A stretch of 64,000 nucleotides of DNA from Alectryocaccobium sp964389285. Lineage in GTDB: Bacteria; Bacillota; Clostridia; Lachnospirales; Lachnospiraceae. A program made the translations under genes and the position numbers. How positions within the stretch are numbered: position 1 is the first letter of the stretch; the number at the start of each line of letters is the position of its first letter. Shown here piece by piece: positions 33,585 through 42,709 of this stretch. The DNA lies in NCBI GenBank assembly GCA_964389285.1, contig CAYMCZ010000011.1:1-64000 (forward strand), written 5' to 3'. A model generated the notes under the pieces. The model ran no database searches. It worked only from the letters and a program-made list of their open reading frames with translations, and was not told where the DNA came from.

Positions 33585-34199
33585 TTATTTTTCATTTAAT
33601 TTTTTACGTCTGTCATCTATATATCTGATAAGCGCCATTGTGGTACCGTACAGATCCAGCTTTGCGCTGTTGATACACATATCATATCCGCGGGAATCTC
33701 CCCATTTAATATTTGAATATGAGTTGTGAAAACGCTTTCTGTTGGTGTCCATGAGATTGCAGAAATCCTCGGCCGCGATCTGGCTTTTATCAAACATTTT
33801 CATGATTCTTTCAATTTTGACATCTTTGTCGGCAGTAATAAAAAACGATATACGGCAGTCAAATTCCCGAAGAACATATTCGGAAGCACGTCCTACGACC
33901 ACAAAAGATTCGCCAGCTTCCGCTTTTTCTTTGAGGAAATCAAACTGAAGCTGCGCGATATTATCGGTGTGCGAGTTTGACATCCCTCTTACGGTTCTGG
34001 AAAAGAAAGGCGTTTTCTTTGACTCGTCGTATTCATAAAGTCCGCTTGCGTCCAAATGTTTTTTCATGGCTATTTCTTCAAGCAGATTTTTTTCATAGAT
34101 CGGAATATTATAATGTTTGGCAATAGCCTCCGCTATAATCTTTCCACCGCTTCCGTATTCACGTCCTATAGTAATAATAAACTGTCCATCCATAATCAT
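33585..34199 (-). CDS. Cytidylate kinase-like family protein
   Basis: This 204-aa P-loop kinase-fold protein has ITIGREYGSGGKIIAEAIAKH, in which the loop is GREYGSGG rather than a classical GKS/T. PIYEKNLLEEIA and FVVVGRASEYVLREF follow. It belongs to the cytidylate kinase-like (Cmk-like 2) family common in Clostridia, usually separate from the housekeeping Cmk. No substrate is known. It lies 12 bp after the SLC13-type transporter and shares its promoter. Its closeness to a CTP-using cofactor enzyme (mocA) is suggestive but unproven. Confidence 0.85.
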   Translation of the reverse strand: MIMDGQFIITIGREYGSGGKIIAEAIAKHYNIPIYEKNLLEEIAMKKHLDASGLYEYDESKKTPFFSRTVRGMSNSHTDNIAQLQFDFLKEKAEAGESFVVVGRASEYVLREFDCRISFFITADKDVKIERIMKMFDKSQIAAEDFCNLMDTNRKRFHNSYSNIKWGDSRGYDMCINSAKLDLYGTTMALIRYIDDRRKKLNEK

Positions 34200-34211
34200 T
34201 ACACCACCTTT

Positions 34212-35564
34212 TTAACAATATCTTATTTTCATAACAATAATTGAGATCACCATTACAATAATAACGGCAGGCACCGCCGTCTTGCAATATCGGCCCCATT
34301 TAATAATATAACCTTTTTGCGACGCGGTTGCAATACCCACTACGTTTGCAGATGCACCAATTGGTGTTGCATTGCCGCCGATATTCGCCCCCATCGTGAG
34401 CGCCCAGGCCAATACGGCAAGATCAACCCCCTGCGTTCCTGCTATGGTAGTAATAACCGGGAGCATCGTGGCTGCAAACGGGATGTTGTCAACAAACGCG
34501 CTGGCAACCGCGGAAACAATGGTAATTATAACCAACATCATGAAAATATTTCCATGACTCGCGTTTGAAATAAACCCTGCCATAATATTAAGAACTCCGG
34601 TTTCCTCAAGGCCTCCCACCACAACGAAAAGACCTATAAAAAATAACAGGGTCTTATAATCTACTTTTTTAAATATTTCTCCGATTTGTCTCCCGCCGAT
34701 TATTATTGTAGCGACAGTTACTATAATACCTATGGCGGAAACCGTAAGCCCCGTCTGACCGTGAGTGATAAGCAGCACAACGGCAGCCACAAAAACAATT
34801 ATGCTTGCCGCGAATTTCCCTTTGCTGGGAATGAGCGAAGAAGCATCCGGGAATTTATTTATCATTTCTTCTGTTACAATATTTTTACTGAGCTTTCTTC
34901 TGTAAACAAGAAAGAAATAGATTACCACCGCAACCGTGGATATCAAAACAATGACTCCGGTATTGGTCAGAAAATCGTTAAATGAAAGCCCGAGAGATGT
35001 TCCGATAATAATATTCGGAGGGTTGCCGCACATTGTAGCGGTACCGCCTAAATTTGCACAGAAGATTTCCGTGAGTATCATGGGTATCGGATTGAATTCA
35101 AGCATTTCGGCTAATTCTATTGTAATTGCCGCAAGGAAAAGAATAACCGTAATGCTGTCTATAAACATGGAAAGCACTGCCGAAAGAATCATAAATGTTA
35201 CAAACAGCGGCACTATCCTATAGTTTACCAGTTTAGCAAGCTTCATGCACAGCCATCTGAAAAAGCCCGACATCGCCATGCCTTCGACCATTATCATCAT
35301 ACCGGCTATGAATACGATTGTTCCCCAGTTAATACCCGAAGCCGAAACCGCCTCCCCTGATGAATGCAGGAAAGAGCCGGATGTAAAGGCTCCGAAATTC
35401 AAAGTCTTTAATGCGGCTTCCGGGCTGTGCAGTCCTGCGCCGAAAACGAAAATCAACGCGGCAGCCGCGCTAACCGTAGTAGTAATATGACGTTCCCATT
35501 TTTCGATTATTATAAAAAGAAACATTGCAACAAAAATTATTATTGCAATTATTTGTGCCGACAT
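34212..35564 (-). CDS. SLC13/ArsB-NhaD superfamily anion or ion transporter
   Basis: This 450-aa protein has 10-12 hydrophobic helices. The ion-transporter repeats are seen in NLGGTATMCGNPPNIIIGTSLG and the inverted counterpart GANIGGNATPIGASANVVG. EDNIP-type residues lie in SAFVDNIPFAATMLPV. This superfamily includes dicarboxylate, sulfate, arsenite and Na+/H+ carriers; the cargo is unknown here. ATG 35564 has GGAGG about ten bases upstream; the frame extends 9 codons further without a good site. It is transcribed from its own strong promoter together with the kinase-like gene. Confidence 0.85.
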   Translation of the reverse strand: MSAQIIAIIIFVAMFLFIIIEKWERHITTTVSAAAALIFVFGAGLHSPEAALKTLNFGAFTSGSFLHSSGEAVSASGINWGTIVFIAGMMIMVEGMAMSGFFRWLCMKLAKLVNYRIVPLFVTFMILSAVLSMFIDSITVILFLAAITIELAEMLEFNPIPMILTEIFCANLGGTATMCGNPPNIIIGTSLGLSFNDFLTNTGVIVLISTVAVVIYFFLVYRRKLSKNIVTEEMINKFPDASSLIPSKGKFAASIIVFVAAVVLLITHGQTGLTVSAIGIIVTVATIIIGGRQIGEIFKKVDYKTLLFFIGLFVVVGGLEETGVLNIMAGFISNASHGNIFMMLVIITIVSAVASAFVDNIPFAATMLPVITTIAGTQGVDLAVLAWALTMGANIGGNATPIGASANVVGIATASQKGYIIKWGRYCKTAVPAVIIVMVISIIVMKIRYC

Positions 35565-35615
35565 ATATAAAACCTCCGAACTTCTTAACAAGTATTACTA
35601 TGCGCACAAATAATG

Positions 35616-35644
35616 TTTATATCATATTTTTCGTAAAATGACAA
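35616..35644 (-). promoter_or_regulatory. Promoter of the SLC13-type transporter unit
   Basis: The minus strand reads TTGTCA (35639-35644), a 17-bp spacer and TATAAA (35616-35621). A 50-nt leader follows. Confidence 0.6.
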
Positions 35645-35708
35645 CTATATAATTTCCTGTTTTTTGTGTTCTCTGTATTATCCCCTGTTTTTTTTGATTA
35701 TCCCCCCG

Positions 35709-36329
35709 TTATGTTTCTTCATCAATAAGTCTGCCGAGTTTTTCTATGTCTTCCCTGTAATCGATATCAAAAAGTTCTGTCCTGCTTTCGGGCCTGTACG
35801 TAAGCAAAAGTTCACTATGCCTTTTAACTGCAGCACGGCCCTGCTCGTTGCTGTTGAGCGATTTCAGTTCATCATAAAGCTTTTTCGGAAATATTACGGG
35901 GTTTCCTCTTTGCCCGTCAAATTCCATCATGCATATATTTTCGGGATTGGCTCTGAAAAGCTCTGTAATACCCTTAATGCTCGATTGTTTCAGGAACGGC
36001 TGATCCGCGACAAAAAAGGCGCAGCCCTGACACTCCTGCGGTATACTCTCTATCCCTAATCTTATGGTAATGGCGGTATCGTTTGTGGTATCGGGGTTCA
36101 ATACTCCCGTATAACCGTAGGACTCGGCCATTTCACAGATTTTCGGATCACGGCTGACGACGCTAACATGGGCAAAATATTCATTATTCAGATTGTTCAT
36201 CGCATGCCTGACGACAGGTATTCCCTTAAAATCGGCCCAAAGCTTATTGCCCTGAAATCTTTTGCTGTGACCTGACGCCATTATTACCGCTGCGATTTTA
36301 ATATCCTGCTGATTGGTTTTTTTTGTCAT
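35709..36329 (-). CDS. mocA: Molybdenum cofactor cytidylyltransferase-type nucleotidyltransferase
   Basis: This 206-aa MobA-like enzyme has the NTP-binding start AAVIMASGHSKRFQGNKLW and FVADQPFLKQSSI, which carries the metal-binding Asp. RGNPVIFPKKLY is the substrate region of MocA-type proteins. Enzymes of this group add CMP to the molybdenum cofactor to give the cytosine dinucleotide form used by xanthine dehydrogenase-like enzymes. It completes the SDMH set but is appended to the smc-ftsY operon, 17 bp after ftsY. The start is ATG 36329 with a weak GGA site; a TTG four codons upstream is also possible. Confidence 0.85.
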   Translation of the reverse strand: MTKKTNQQDIKIAAVIMASGHSKRFQGNKLWADFKGIPVVRHAMNNLNNEYFAHVSVVSRDPKICEMAESYGYTGVLNPDTTNDTAITIRLGIESIPQECQGCAFFVADQPFLKQSSIKGITELFRANPENICMMEFDGQRGNPVIFPKKLYDELKSLNSNEQGRAAVKRHSELLLTYRPESRTELFDIDYREDIEKLGRLIDEET

Positions 36330-36346
36330 TTTTCCGTACAAACTGA

Positions 36347-37321
36347 TCAGATCGTCTGATCCGGTATTTCAAATATAGCGTTTACGAACCGGTCGGGATC
36401 GAATTTCTGGAGATCATCTATGCTCTCACCCACTCCGATATATTTGACCGGTATTTTGAGCTCCGACTGAATCGCTACGGCTATCCCGCCTTTGGCCGTT
36501 CCGTCAAGTTTTGTCAGGACTATGCCGGTAACCGGCGCGATTTCACCGAATTCACGCGCCTGCATCAATGCATTCTGACCCGTTGTTCCGTCAACCACAA
36601 TGAAAGTTTCGATAACCGCATCCGCATACTCTTTTTCGATAATCTTATATATCTTTCCGAGCTCGTTCATAAGATTCTTTTTATTGTGCAGGCGCCCCGC
36701 CGTATCAACAAGAAGTATGTCCGCCTTTCTGGCCTTTGCCGCGGCAACGGCGTCATATACGACTGCTCCCGGATCCGCTCCTTCATGACCGCTTATAATG
36801 TCGGCTCCCGCTCTCGCACCCCAGGTCCGGAGCTGTTGTCCCGCAGCGGCTCTGAACGTATCCGCCGCTGCCAAAATCACCTTTTTACCTTTGTTTTTAT
36901 ACAGGCATGCAAGTTTTCCCGCCGAAGTGGTTTTTCCGGTTCCGTTTACCCCGATAAGCAGAATCACGGATTTTTTTTCTTCGAAATCATACGCCCCTTC
37001 AGGAATACTCATCTGCTCTTTTATAAGTCCGATCACTATTTCACGGCACTCCAGAGGTTCTTTTATTCTTTCCTCCTTTACCTTTTCACGAAGTTCCTCT
37101 AATATTTTGTAAGTCGTACCTACACCCATGTCGGCCATGATAAGCGTTTCTTCAAGTTCCTCATAAAAATCTTCGTCTATTTTTGAAAAACCGCTGAAAA
37201 CAGAGTTGAATCCCGATGCAATCCCGGCTCTCGTCTTGGAAAGCCCGTTAAACAGCCTCCTGAAAAAACCTGTCTTTTCGTTTTGTTCTTCCGTTATCTG
37301 ATTTTCATTTTCCGGGTTCAT
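36347..37321 (-). CDS. ftsY: Signal recognition particle receptor FtsY
   Basis: This 324-aa SRP GTPase has an N-terminal acidic stretch and helical N domain, then the G domain with G1 GVNGTGKTTSAGKLA, DTFRAAAGQQLRTW, G3 DTAGRLHNK and G4 TKLDGTAKGG. It docks the SRP-ribosome complex at the membrane translocon. The A domain is short (about 25 residues), as in many Firmicutes. It follows smc by 21 bp, a classical order. Confidence 0.97.
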   Translation of the reverse strand: MNPENENQITEEQNEKTGFFRRLFNGLSKTRAGIASGFNSVFSGFSKIDEDFYEELEETLIMADMGVGTTYKILEELREKVKEERIKEPLECREIVIGLIKEQMSIPEGAYDFEEKKSVILLIGVNGTGKTTSAGKLACLYKNKGKKVILAAADTFRAAAGQQLRTWGARAGADIISGHEGADPGAVVYDAVAAAKARKADILLVDTAGRLHNKKNLMNELGKIYKIIEKEYADAVIETFIVVDGTTGQNALMQAREFGEIAPVTGIVLTKLDGTAKGGIAVAIQSELKIPVKYIGVGESIDDLQKFDPDRFVNAIFEIPDQTI

Positions 37322-37342
37322 TTCTTCCTCCTGATTTATAAA

Positions 37343-40300
37343 TTAAGAAAGTTTGGATTCTATTAAATCCACCGATACCATAGTGGATATTCCTTTTTCC
37401 TGCATGGTAATGCCGTAAAGTCTGTCCGCCGCAGTCATGGTGCCCCTCCTGTGAGTTATCACAATAAACTGAATATTGTCGGAAAGCTTATGCAGATACT
37501 CGGCAAAGCGTTCCACGTTGGCATCGTCAAGAGCGGCTTCGATCTCGTCCAGCATAACAAAAGGCGAGGGTTTTAAATTCTGTATAGCAAAAAGCAAAGC
37601 TATGGCGGTCAGCGTTTTTTCGCCTCCTGAAAGCTGCATCATGTTTTGGAGCTTTTTCCCCGGAGGCTGGGCGATAACCCTTATGCCCGCTTCCAACACG
37701 TCTTCATCGTCGATCAGCTCCAACGCGCCTTCGCCGCCGCCGAACAGTTCTCTGAATACATGCCTGAATTCCTTATTTATATTGGCAAATTCAGCGATAA
37801 ACTGTTTTCTCATGCTCTGATCGAGCTCAACTATAATGTCTTTCAGCTTTTCGGCGGCGTCCACGAGATCCGTGTGCTGTGCGCTCAGAAACTCAAAGCG
37901 GCCTTTTACTTCTTTATATTCTTCGATCGCGTTCACGTTTACATTGCCGAGAGATTTGATTTCTGATTTAAGTTTTGTTATTTCCTCCGTAAGCTTTTTA
38001 AAGTCTGTTTCCGTGACAGTGCTCCTGTCGATCTGCAGAGGAGTTATTTCGTATTCTTCGCGAAGATACTCTATAAAGCGTTCTTTTTCCGATTCCTGTT
38101 TTTCGATCATCGACGTAAGCCTGAAAAGCTCTTTATCCAGCAGACTGCGTTTTTCAGATACTTCTTCTCTTCGTAAGAACATCTTTTTAAAAGAAACATT
38201 AAGTTCTTCTCTTCTGCCCGTTACTGCCGTATATCGGCTTTTCGCGTCATCTGCTTCTTTTTTAAAGAGTTCCGCATCATTTTCTGCTTTTAAAAGCTCC
38301 TTTTCTCTTAAACTGTTCTCTTTTTCATCTTCCCCGATACGTTTTCTTGCGTTATTTATTTCATTTGCAAGATTTTCCATTTCAACGGAAAGATTATTTA
38401 TCCCTGTTTCGATGAATTCTTTTTTTTGCACAGTGGCGTTATAAAGACTTCTTGCTTCCTCGGCGGCATAAGCCGCTTCTCTTTCCATATCGGAAAGTAC
38501 CTCAGCCATGCTTTCGTTTGAACTCATGTCGGCTTCCAGTTTCTTTTCACGGTTCAAAGCGGCATGAAGCTCTTTTTCGAGTCTTTCTAATTCCGAAGCA
38601 GTCTCTTTTTTCTTTTTAAACAGCTCGGCTTTTTCCCTGTTAAGCAGGTTTTCGTCTGCCGCAAGCTGCTCCGAACGGCTGATGGCCGTATCCAGATTGT
38701 TTTTTGCGGTATTTTTATTTAAATAAAGCTGCCTGATTTCGTCATCCAGATCAGCGGCCGTGCTTCGAAGCTCCGTCCTTTCGTTTTTAATCTCAGATAT
38801 GGCGTTTTCGTATTTGCGCATATCATTTGCGATTTTTTTTACTTCGGAATTCAGTTCGTCTATCTGTCTCTGCCTGCCCAGCAGGTTGGAGTTGCTTTTA
38901 TAACTGCCGCCGCTCATGGAGCCGCCCGTATTTATAAGCTCTCCCTCGAGCGTAACCATCCTGTATTTCTGTGAATACTTACGTCCGATTATTATCGCGT
39001 TGTCTATGTTGTCGATAACATACGTTCTTCCGAGCAGTCTGTTGACGAGACCTTTGTATTTCTCTTCACAGACAACAAGCTCGCTTGCCCTGCCTATTAC
39101 GCCTTTTTCTTTGGGCGGAGCTTCTTTTATCCCGGCTTCTTTTACGGTTGTAAGAGGCAAAAATGTGGCGCGTCCGTATTTTCCTCTTTTTAAAAATTCA
39201 ATAAGATATTTCGCCGTGCTTTCGTTGTCGGTAACGATATTCTGAAGGCTTGCGCCCAACGCCGTCTCCAGCGCAGTTTCATATTTTTTGTCCGTTGAAA
39301 TAATCTCGGCCACGACACCCATAATGCCCGGATTTTTATCTCTCTGTTCCATTATTTTTTTGACGCTGTGCCCGTAGCCTTCGTATCTTTCGGAAAGATT
39401 TAAAAGCGACTCCAAAAGCGACTGCGCCCTGTGATATTTAACCGAAGCTTCGCTGAGTTTATTGTCGGTTTCGGCCAGTTTTTGCTTAAATGCCGCAATT
39501 CTCTCTTCGTGCGTTTTCAAAAGCTCTTCTTTTTGACGGATTATTTCGCACAGATCATCATATGCCTTTTTATGCTTTAATTCTTCGTCTTTATGCGTCT
39601 TATGAGCCTCGGCAAGCATTATAAGCCTGCCGTTGAGCTGCGATTCATTTACTTCATTTTGTTCGGTAAGCGTAATAAAATGCTGCTTGGTTTCTTTAAT
39701 AGAAGTAATTTCATTTAAAAGGTTTATCAGCCTGCCCTTTTGCTCGGAACCGGTTTCGTTTTCCATGGAAAGCTTTTTGCGAATATTTTCCAGTTCGGCA
39801 TTTTTTTCTTCGGCCTCCTCTTTTTGCTTTTTCATAAGAACGATAAGATCTTTCAGGCTGCTTTTTTGATTTTCAAGGTTTTCTTCATGACGGCTCATAT
39901 CGCTCATCATCTTCTCTATCTGCTCGCCGATCATGCTTCTGTTAAGCTCCGAAAACCTGATTTTCTCTTTTATCTCGTTTATGAGAAGCGCGGCATCCTG
40001 TCTGTCTTTTTCTATTTCTTCGTTTTCGGCGGCGATTCGCAGCGCGGACTCATCGAGAGATTCAAGCTCCGCCTCTATTTTTTCACATTCAAACTTCGCG
40101 GCTTCATATTCGCCGTCCGCATTCTCCAATTCTTCTTTTATGTTGGTATGATCGGCCGAGAGTTTTTCAAGAGATTTATCTATCTCGGATTCCCTTAATA
40201 CAAAAAGATTAAGATCATGCTCTTTTAATTCTTCTTTTTTCGCAAGATAAACACGGGCTTTTTGGGACTGACGTTCAAGCGGGCCTACCTGTCTTGTGAG

Positions 40301-40891
40301 CTCGCTTAAAATATCGGAAACCCTGACCATGTTTTCCTGTTCTTTTTCGAGCTTTTTAAGCGCCGCAATTTTTCTTCTTTTGAATTTGACTATGCCTGCC
40401 GCCTCATCAAAGAGCTCTCTGCGTTCTTCGGGTCTTCCGCTTAATATTTTGTCGATCTGACCCTGGCCTATCATCGAATAGCCTTCTTTGCCAATGCCGG
40501 TATCATAAAAAAGCTCATGGATATCCCTGAGCCTGCACGCAGTACCGTTTATCATGTATTCACTCTCACCGGAACGAAACAGACGCCTTGCTATGGTAAC
40601 CTGTTCAAAGTCTATGTTAAGAGAGTGATCGGTATTGTCAAAGGTTATGGAAACAGAAGCAAATCCCAGCGGTTTTCTGGATGCGGTTCCGGCAAATATG
40701 ACATCCTGCATGCTTCCGCCGCGAAGCTGTTTTGCACTCTGCTCTCCCAAAACCCATCTTACGGCATCCGAAATATTGCTTTTGCCGCTGCCGTTGGGGC
40801 CGACTATAGCAGTGATTCCATCGTTGAAATCAAGCTTCATCTTTCCCGCAAAGGATTTAAACCCCTGCATTTCTATTGATTTTAAATACAT
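37343..40891 (-). CDS. smc: Chromosome segregation ATPase SMC
   Basis: This 1182-aa protein has the full SMC layout: an N-terminal head with Walker A GPNGSGKSN at residues 31-39; a coiled coil; a central hinge (about 500-660, with ALGASLQNIV and GRATFLPL); a second coiled coil; and a C-terminal head with signature LSGGEKTLTAIALLFA and Walker B PFVMLDEIEAALDD. It organises and segregates the chromosome with ScpA/B. It overlaps rnc by 10 bp. Length is normal for the family. Confidence 0.98.
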   Translation of the reverse strand: MYLKSIEMQGFKSFAGKMKLDFNDGITAIVGPNGSGKSNISDAVRWVLGEQSAKQLRGGSMQDVIFAGTASRKPLGFASVSITFDNTDHSLNIDFEQVTIARRLFRSGESEYMINGTACRLRDIHELFYDTGIGKEGYSMIGQGQIDKILSGRPEERRELFDEAAGIVKFKRRKIAALKKLEKEQENMVRVSDILSELTRQVGPLERQSQKARVYLAKKEELKEHDLNLFVLRESEIDKSLEKLSADHTNIKEELENADGEYEAAKFECEKIEAELESLDESALRIAAENEEIEKDRQDAALLINEIKEKIRFSELNRSMIGEQIEKMMSDMSRHEENLENQKSSLKDLIVLMKKQKEEAEEKNAELENIRKKLSMENETGSEQKGRLINLLNEITSIKETKQHFITLTEQNEVNESQLNGRLIMLAEAHKTHKDEELKHKKAYDDLCEIIRQKEELLKTHEERIAAFKQKLAETDNKLSEASVKYHRAQSLLESLLNLSERYEGYGHSVKKIMEQRDKNPGIMGVVAEIISTDKKYETALETALGASLQNIVTDNESTAKYLIEFLKRGKYGRATFLPLTTVKEAGIKEAPPKEKGVIGRASELVVCEEKYKGLVNRLLGRTYVIDNIDNAIIIGRKYSQKYRMVTLEGELINTGGSMSGGSYKSNSNLLGRQRQIDELNSEVKKIANDMRKYENAISEIKNERTELRSTAADLDDEIRQLYLNKNTAKNNLDTAISRSEQLAADENLLNREKAELFKKKKETASELERLEKELHAALNREKKLEADMSSNESMAEVLSDMEREAAYAAEEARSLYNATVQKKEFIETGINNLSVEMENLANEINNARKRIGEDEKENSLREKELLKAENDAELFKKEADDAKSRYTAVTGRREELNVSFKKMFLRREEVSEKRSLLDKELFRLTSMIEKQESEKERFIEYLREEYEITPLQIDRSTVTETDFKKLTEEITKLKSEIKSLGNVNVNAIEEYKEVKGRFEFLSAQHTDLVDAAEKLKDIIVELDQSMRKQFIAEFANINKEFRHVFRELFGGGEGALELIDDEDVLEAGIRVIAQPPGKKLQNMMQLSGGEKTLTAIALLFAIQNLKPSPFVMLDEIEAALDDANVERFAEYLHKLSDNIQFIVITHRRGTMTAADRLYGITMQEKGISTMVSVDLIESKLS

Positions 40892-41589
40892 CTTTCACCT
40901 GCCGTATAACCAGTATTTTTAAGAGCGTTTTTAGCGGCTTCCTGCTCAGCCTGCTTTTTGCTCCGTCCGCAGCCTTCGCCCATTACGCGCTCTCCGACAT
41001 AAACACGGGCTACATAAGTTTTTTCATGCTGGGGGCCCTGTTCGTCTATAATAATATATTTGGGCATTATCTCCTGTTTTTTTTGAACAAGCTCCTGAAG
41101 CTCTGTTTTGTGATCTATATACAACTGCTTATCAACAAGAAAACCGAGTATTTTATTCAAAACAAAGGCGCGGGCCGGCTCTATCCCGCCGTCCAGGTAA
41201 ATGGCCCCTATAAGAGCTTCACAGGCATCCGAAATAATAGACTCTCTTTTGCGGCCTCCGCTTCTTTCTTCTCCTTTTCCGAGTTGGATATTATCTCCCA
41301 GGTGAAACTGAGACGCGGCATAGGCGAGCGAGCTTTCGCACACAAGCCTTGCCCGCATTTTGGTAAGCCGCCCTTCGGAAGCTTCGGGATATTTCCCGTA
41401 AAGAAATTCACTGCATATTAATTCCAGTATAGCATCTCCAAGAAATTCTATTCTTTCGTTGCAGTCGATTCTTTTTAAATTGTTTTCATTAATATAAGAA
41501 CTGTGACGCAATGCTTTCATTATCAGTTCTTTATTTTGAAAAGTATATCCTATTTCATCCTGAAGTTTTGTAAGATCCCGGTTGCCCAT
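40882..41589 (-). CDS. rnc: Ribonuclease III
   Basis: This 235-aa enzyme has the nuclease signature NERIEFLGDAILELI near residues 43-57 and SDACEALIGAIYLDGG for the second catalytic acidic residues. A C-terminal double-stranded RNA-binding domain contains GEGCGRSKKQAEQEAAKNAL. It processes rRNA precursors and other structured RNAs. The stop codon lies inside the start of smc. No acpP gene lies between plsX and rnc, although that is the common order; a palindromic element occupies the gap. Confidence 0.96.
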   Translation of the reverse strand: MGNRDLTKLQDEIGYTFQNKELIMKALRHSSYINENNLKRIDCNERIEFLGDAILELICSEFLYGKYPEASEGRLTKMRARLVCESSLAYAASQFHLGDNIQLGKGEERSGGRKRESIISDACEALIGAIYLDGGIEPARAFVLNKILGFLVDKQLYIDHKTELQELVQKKQEIMPKYIIIDEQGPQHEKTYVARVYVGERVMGEGCGRSKKQAEQEAAKNALKNTGYTAGERCI

Positions 41590-41626
41590 ATTTTTCTTTT
41601 CCCGTTTTTATGATTAAACACCAACA

Positions 41627-41658
41627 GGGCTGCCGCAGTATGCATAGTGCGACAGCCC
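41627..41658. repeat. Minimal palindromic element between rnc and plsX
   Basis: GGGCTGCCGCA and TGCGACAGCCC form an 11-bp stem with one mismatch around a 10-nt loop (GTATGCATAG). The arm ends (GGCTGTCGCA/TGCGACAGCC type) match the elements at 18605 and 51924. Confidence 0.7.
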
Positions 41659-41662
41659 GAAA

Positions 41663-42667
41663 TTAAATATCTGCTAATCTGTCTCTGATAAGAACATTTA
41701 ACTCATTTTCTTTAAAACGTATACTCTGAAGAAGCGCTGTTTTAAAAGCCAGCGGTTTGGAATTGCCGTGCGTCTTTACCACAAGCGCCCGAAGTCCCAA
41801 AAGAGGGGCTCCGCCGTAATTATCTACATTATATGTTTCAAGCGTTTTTTTAAGCGAAGGCATTACGAGCGCCGCGCCGACCTTGGATTTTGCATTGCTT
41901 AAAAACGCATCCTTTATCAGCCTTAAAAATGACGAAGCGACTCCTTCATACATTTTCAAAACGCAGTTTCCCGCAAAAGCTTCCGCAACGATTACGTCCG
42001 CCGCACCGGCGGGAATATCTCTCGCTTCGATATTTCCCGTGAAATTAATGCCCTGCAGCTCTTTAAGAAGCGGATACACTTCTTTCGTAAGGGCATTTCC
42101 CTTGTCTTCCTCCTCTCCTATATTGAGAAGGGCTACACGAGGATTATTTATACCCATGACCTTTTCCGCGTAAGCGGAACCCATTACGGCAAATTGTACA
42201 AGGTGCTCGGGTTTCGCATCCACATTTGCCCCCGAATCCAAAAGCAGCGAAATCCCTTTGCTGTTAGGAATAACCGTGGCGATCGGAGCTCTGAGCACTC
42301 CTGCCTCTCTTTTGACTATGGTCTGTCCTCCCACAAGGACGGAACCCGTATTGCCCGCCGTTACAACAGCGTCCGCTTCTCCATCTCTTACGAGGTTCAG
42401 CCCCACGACAAGCGACGAATCTTTTTTTTGACGGATGGACTGAACGGGATGTTCTCCCGTTTCTATTACCTCCGCGGCATTTTTAACCGTTATCCTCTCC
42501 GCGTCATAGGTATGTTTATTGAGTTCGGATTCTATAATCTCCTGTCGTCCTACAAGTACTACATGCAGGTCAGGAGCTTCTTTTAAAGCCTCAACGGCTC
42601 CTTCTATCGGCGCCGCAGGGGCATTGTCGCCTCCCATAATATCAACGGCAACTCTGACCGGATTCAT
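41663..42667 (-). CDS. plsX: Phosphate acyltransferase PlsX
   Basis: This 334-aa protein has the PlsX signatures VAVDIMGGDNAPAAPIEGA at the N-terminus, VTAGNTGSVLVGG, LLDSGANVD and the C-terminal GGAPLLGLRALVVKTHGNS. It converts acyl-ACP to acyl-phosphate for the first acylation of glycerol-3-phosphate. AGGAGG precedes ATG 42667. It lies just downstream of a lipoprotein gene, from which a hairpin separates it, and upstream of rnc. Confidence 0.97.
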   Translation of the reverse strand: MNPVRVAVDIMGGDNAPAAPIEGAVEALKEAPDLHVVLVGRQEIIESELNKHTYDAERITVKNAAEVIETGEHPVQSIRQKKDSSLVVGLNLVRDGEADAVVTAGNTGSVLVGGQTIVKREAGVLRAPIATVIPNSKGISLLLDSGANVDAKPEHLVQFAVMGSAYAEKVMGINNPRVALLNIGEEEDKGNALTKEVYPLLKELQGINFTGNIEARDIPAGAADVIVAEAFAGNCVLKMYEGVASSFLRLIKDAFLSNAKSKVGAALVMPSLKKTLETYNVDNYGGAPLLGLRALVVKTHGNSKPLAFKTALLQSIRFKENELNVLIRDRLADI

Positions 42668-42686
42668 AATTTACCTCCTGATCATA

Positions 42687-42709
42687 GGCCGGTCAACGCA
42701 TGACCGGTC
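42687..42709 (-). other. Stem-loop overlapping the lipoprotein stop codon
   Basis: GGCCGGTCA pairs with TGACCGGTC (9 bp, including one G-U) around ACGCA. There is no T-run, so it is probably an mRNA-end or attenuating hairpin and not a full terminator. Confidence 0.4.

Noticed and set aside
37836..38444. A 202-codon Ser/Leu-rich open frame on the plus strand
   Set aside because: Mirror image of the Glu/Lys-rich SMC coiled coil; composition explained by the antisense strand.
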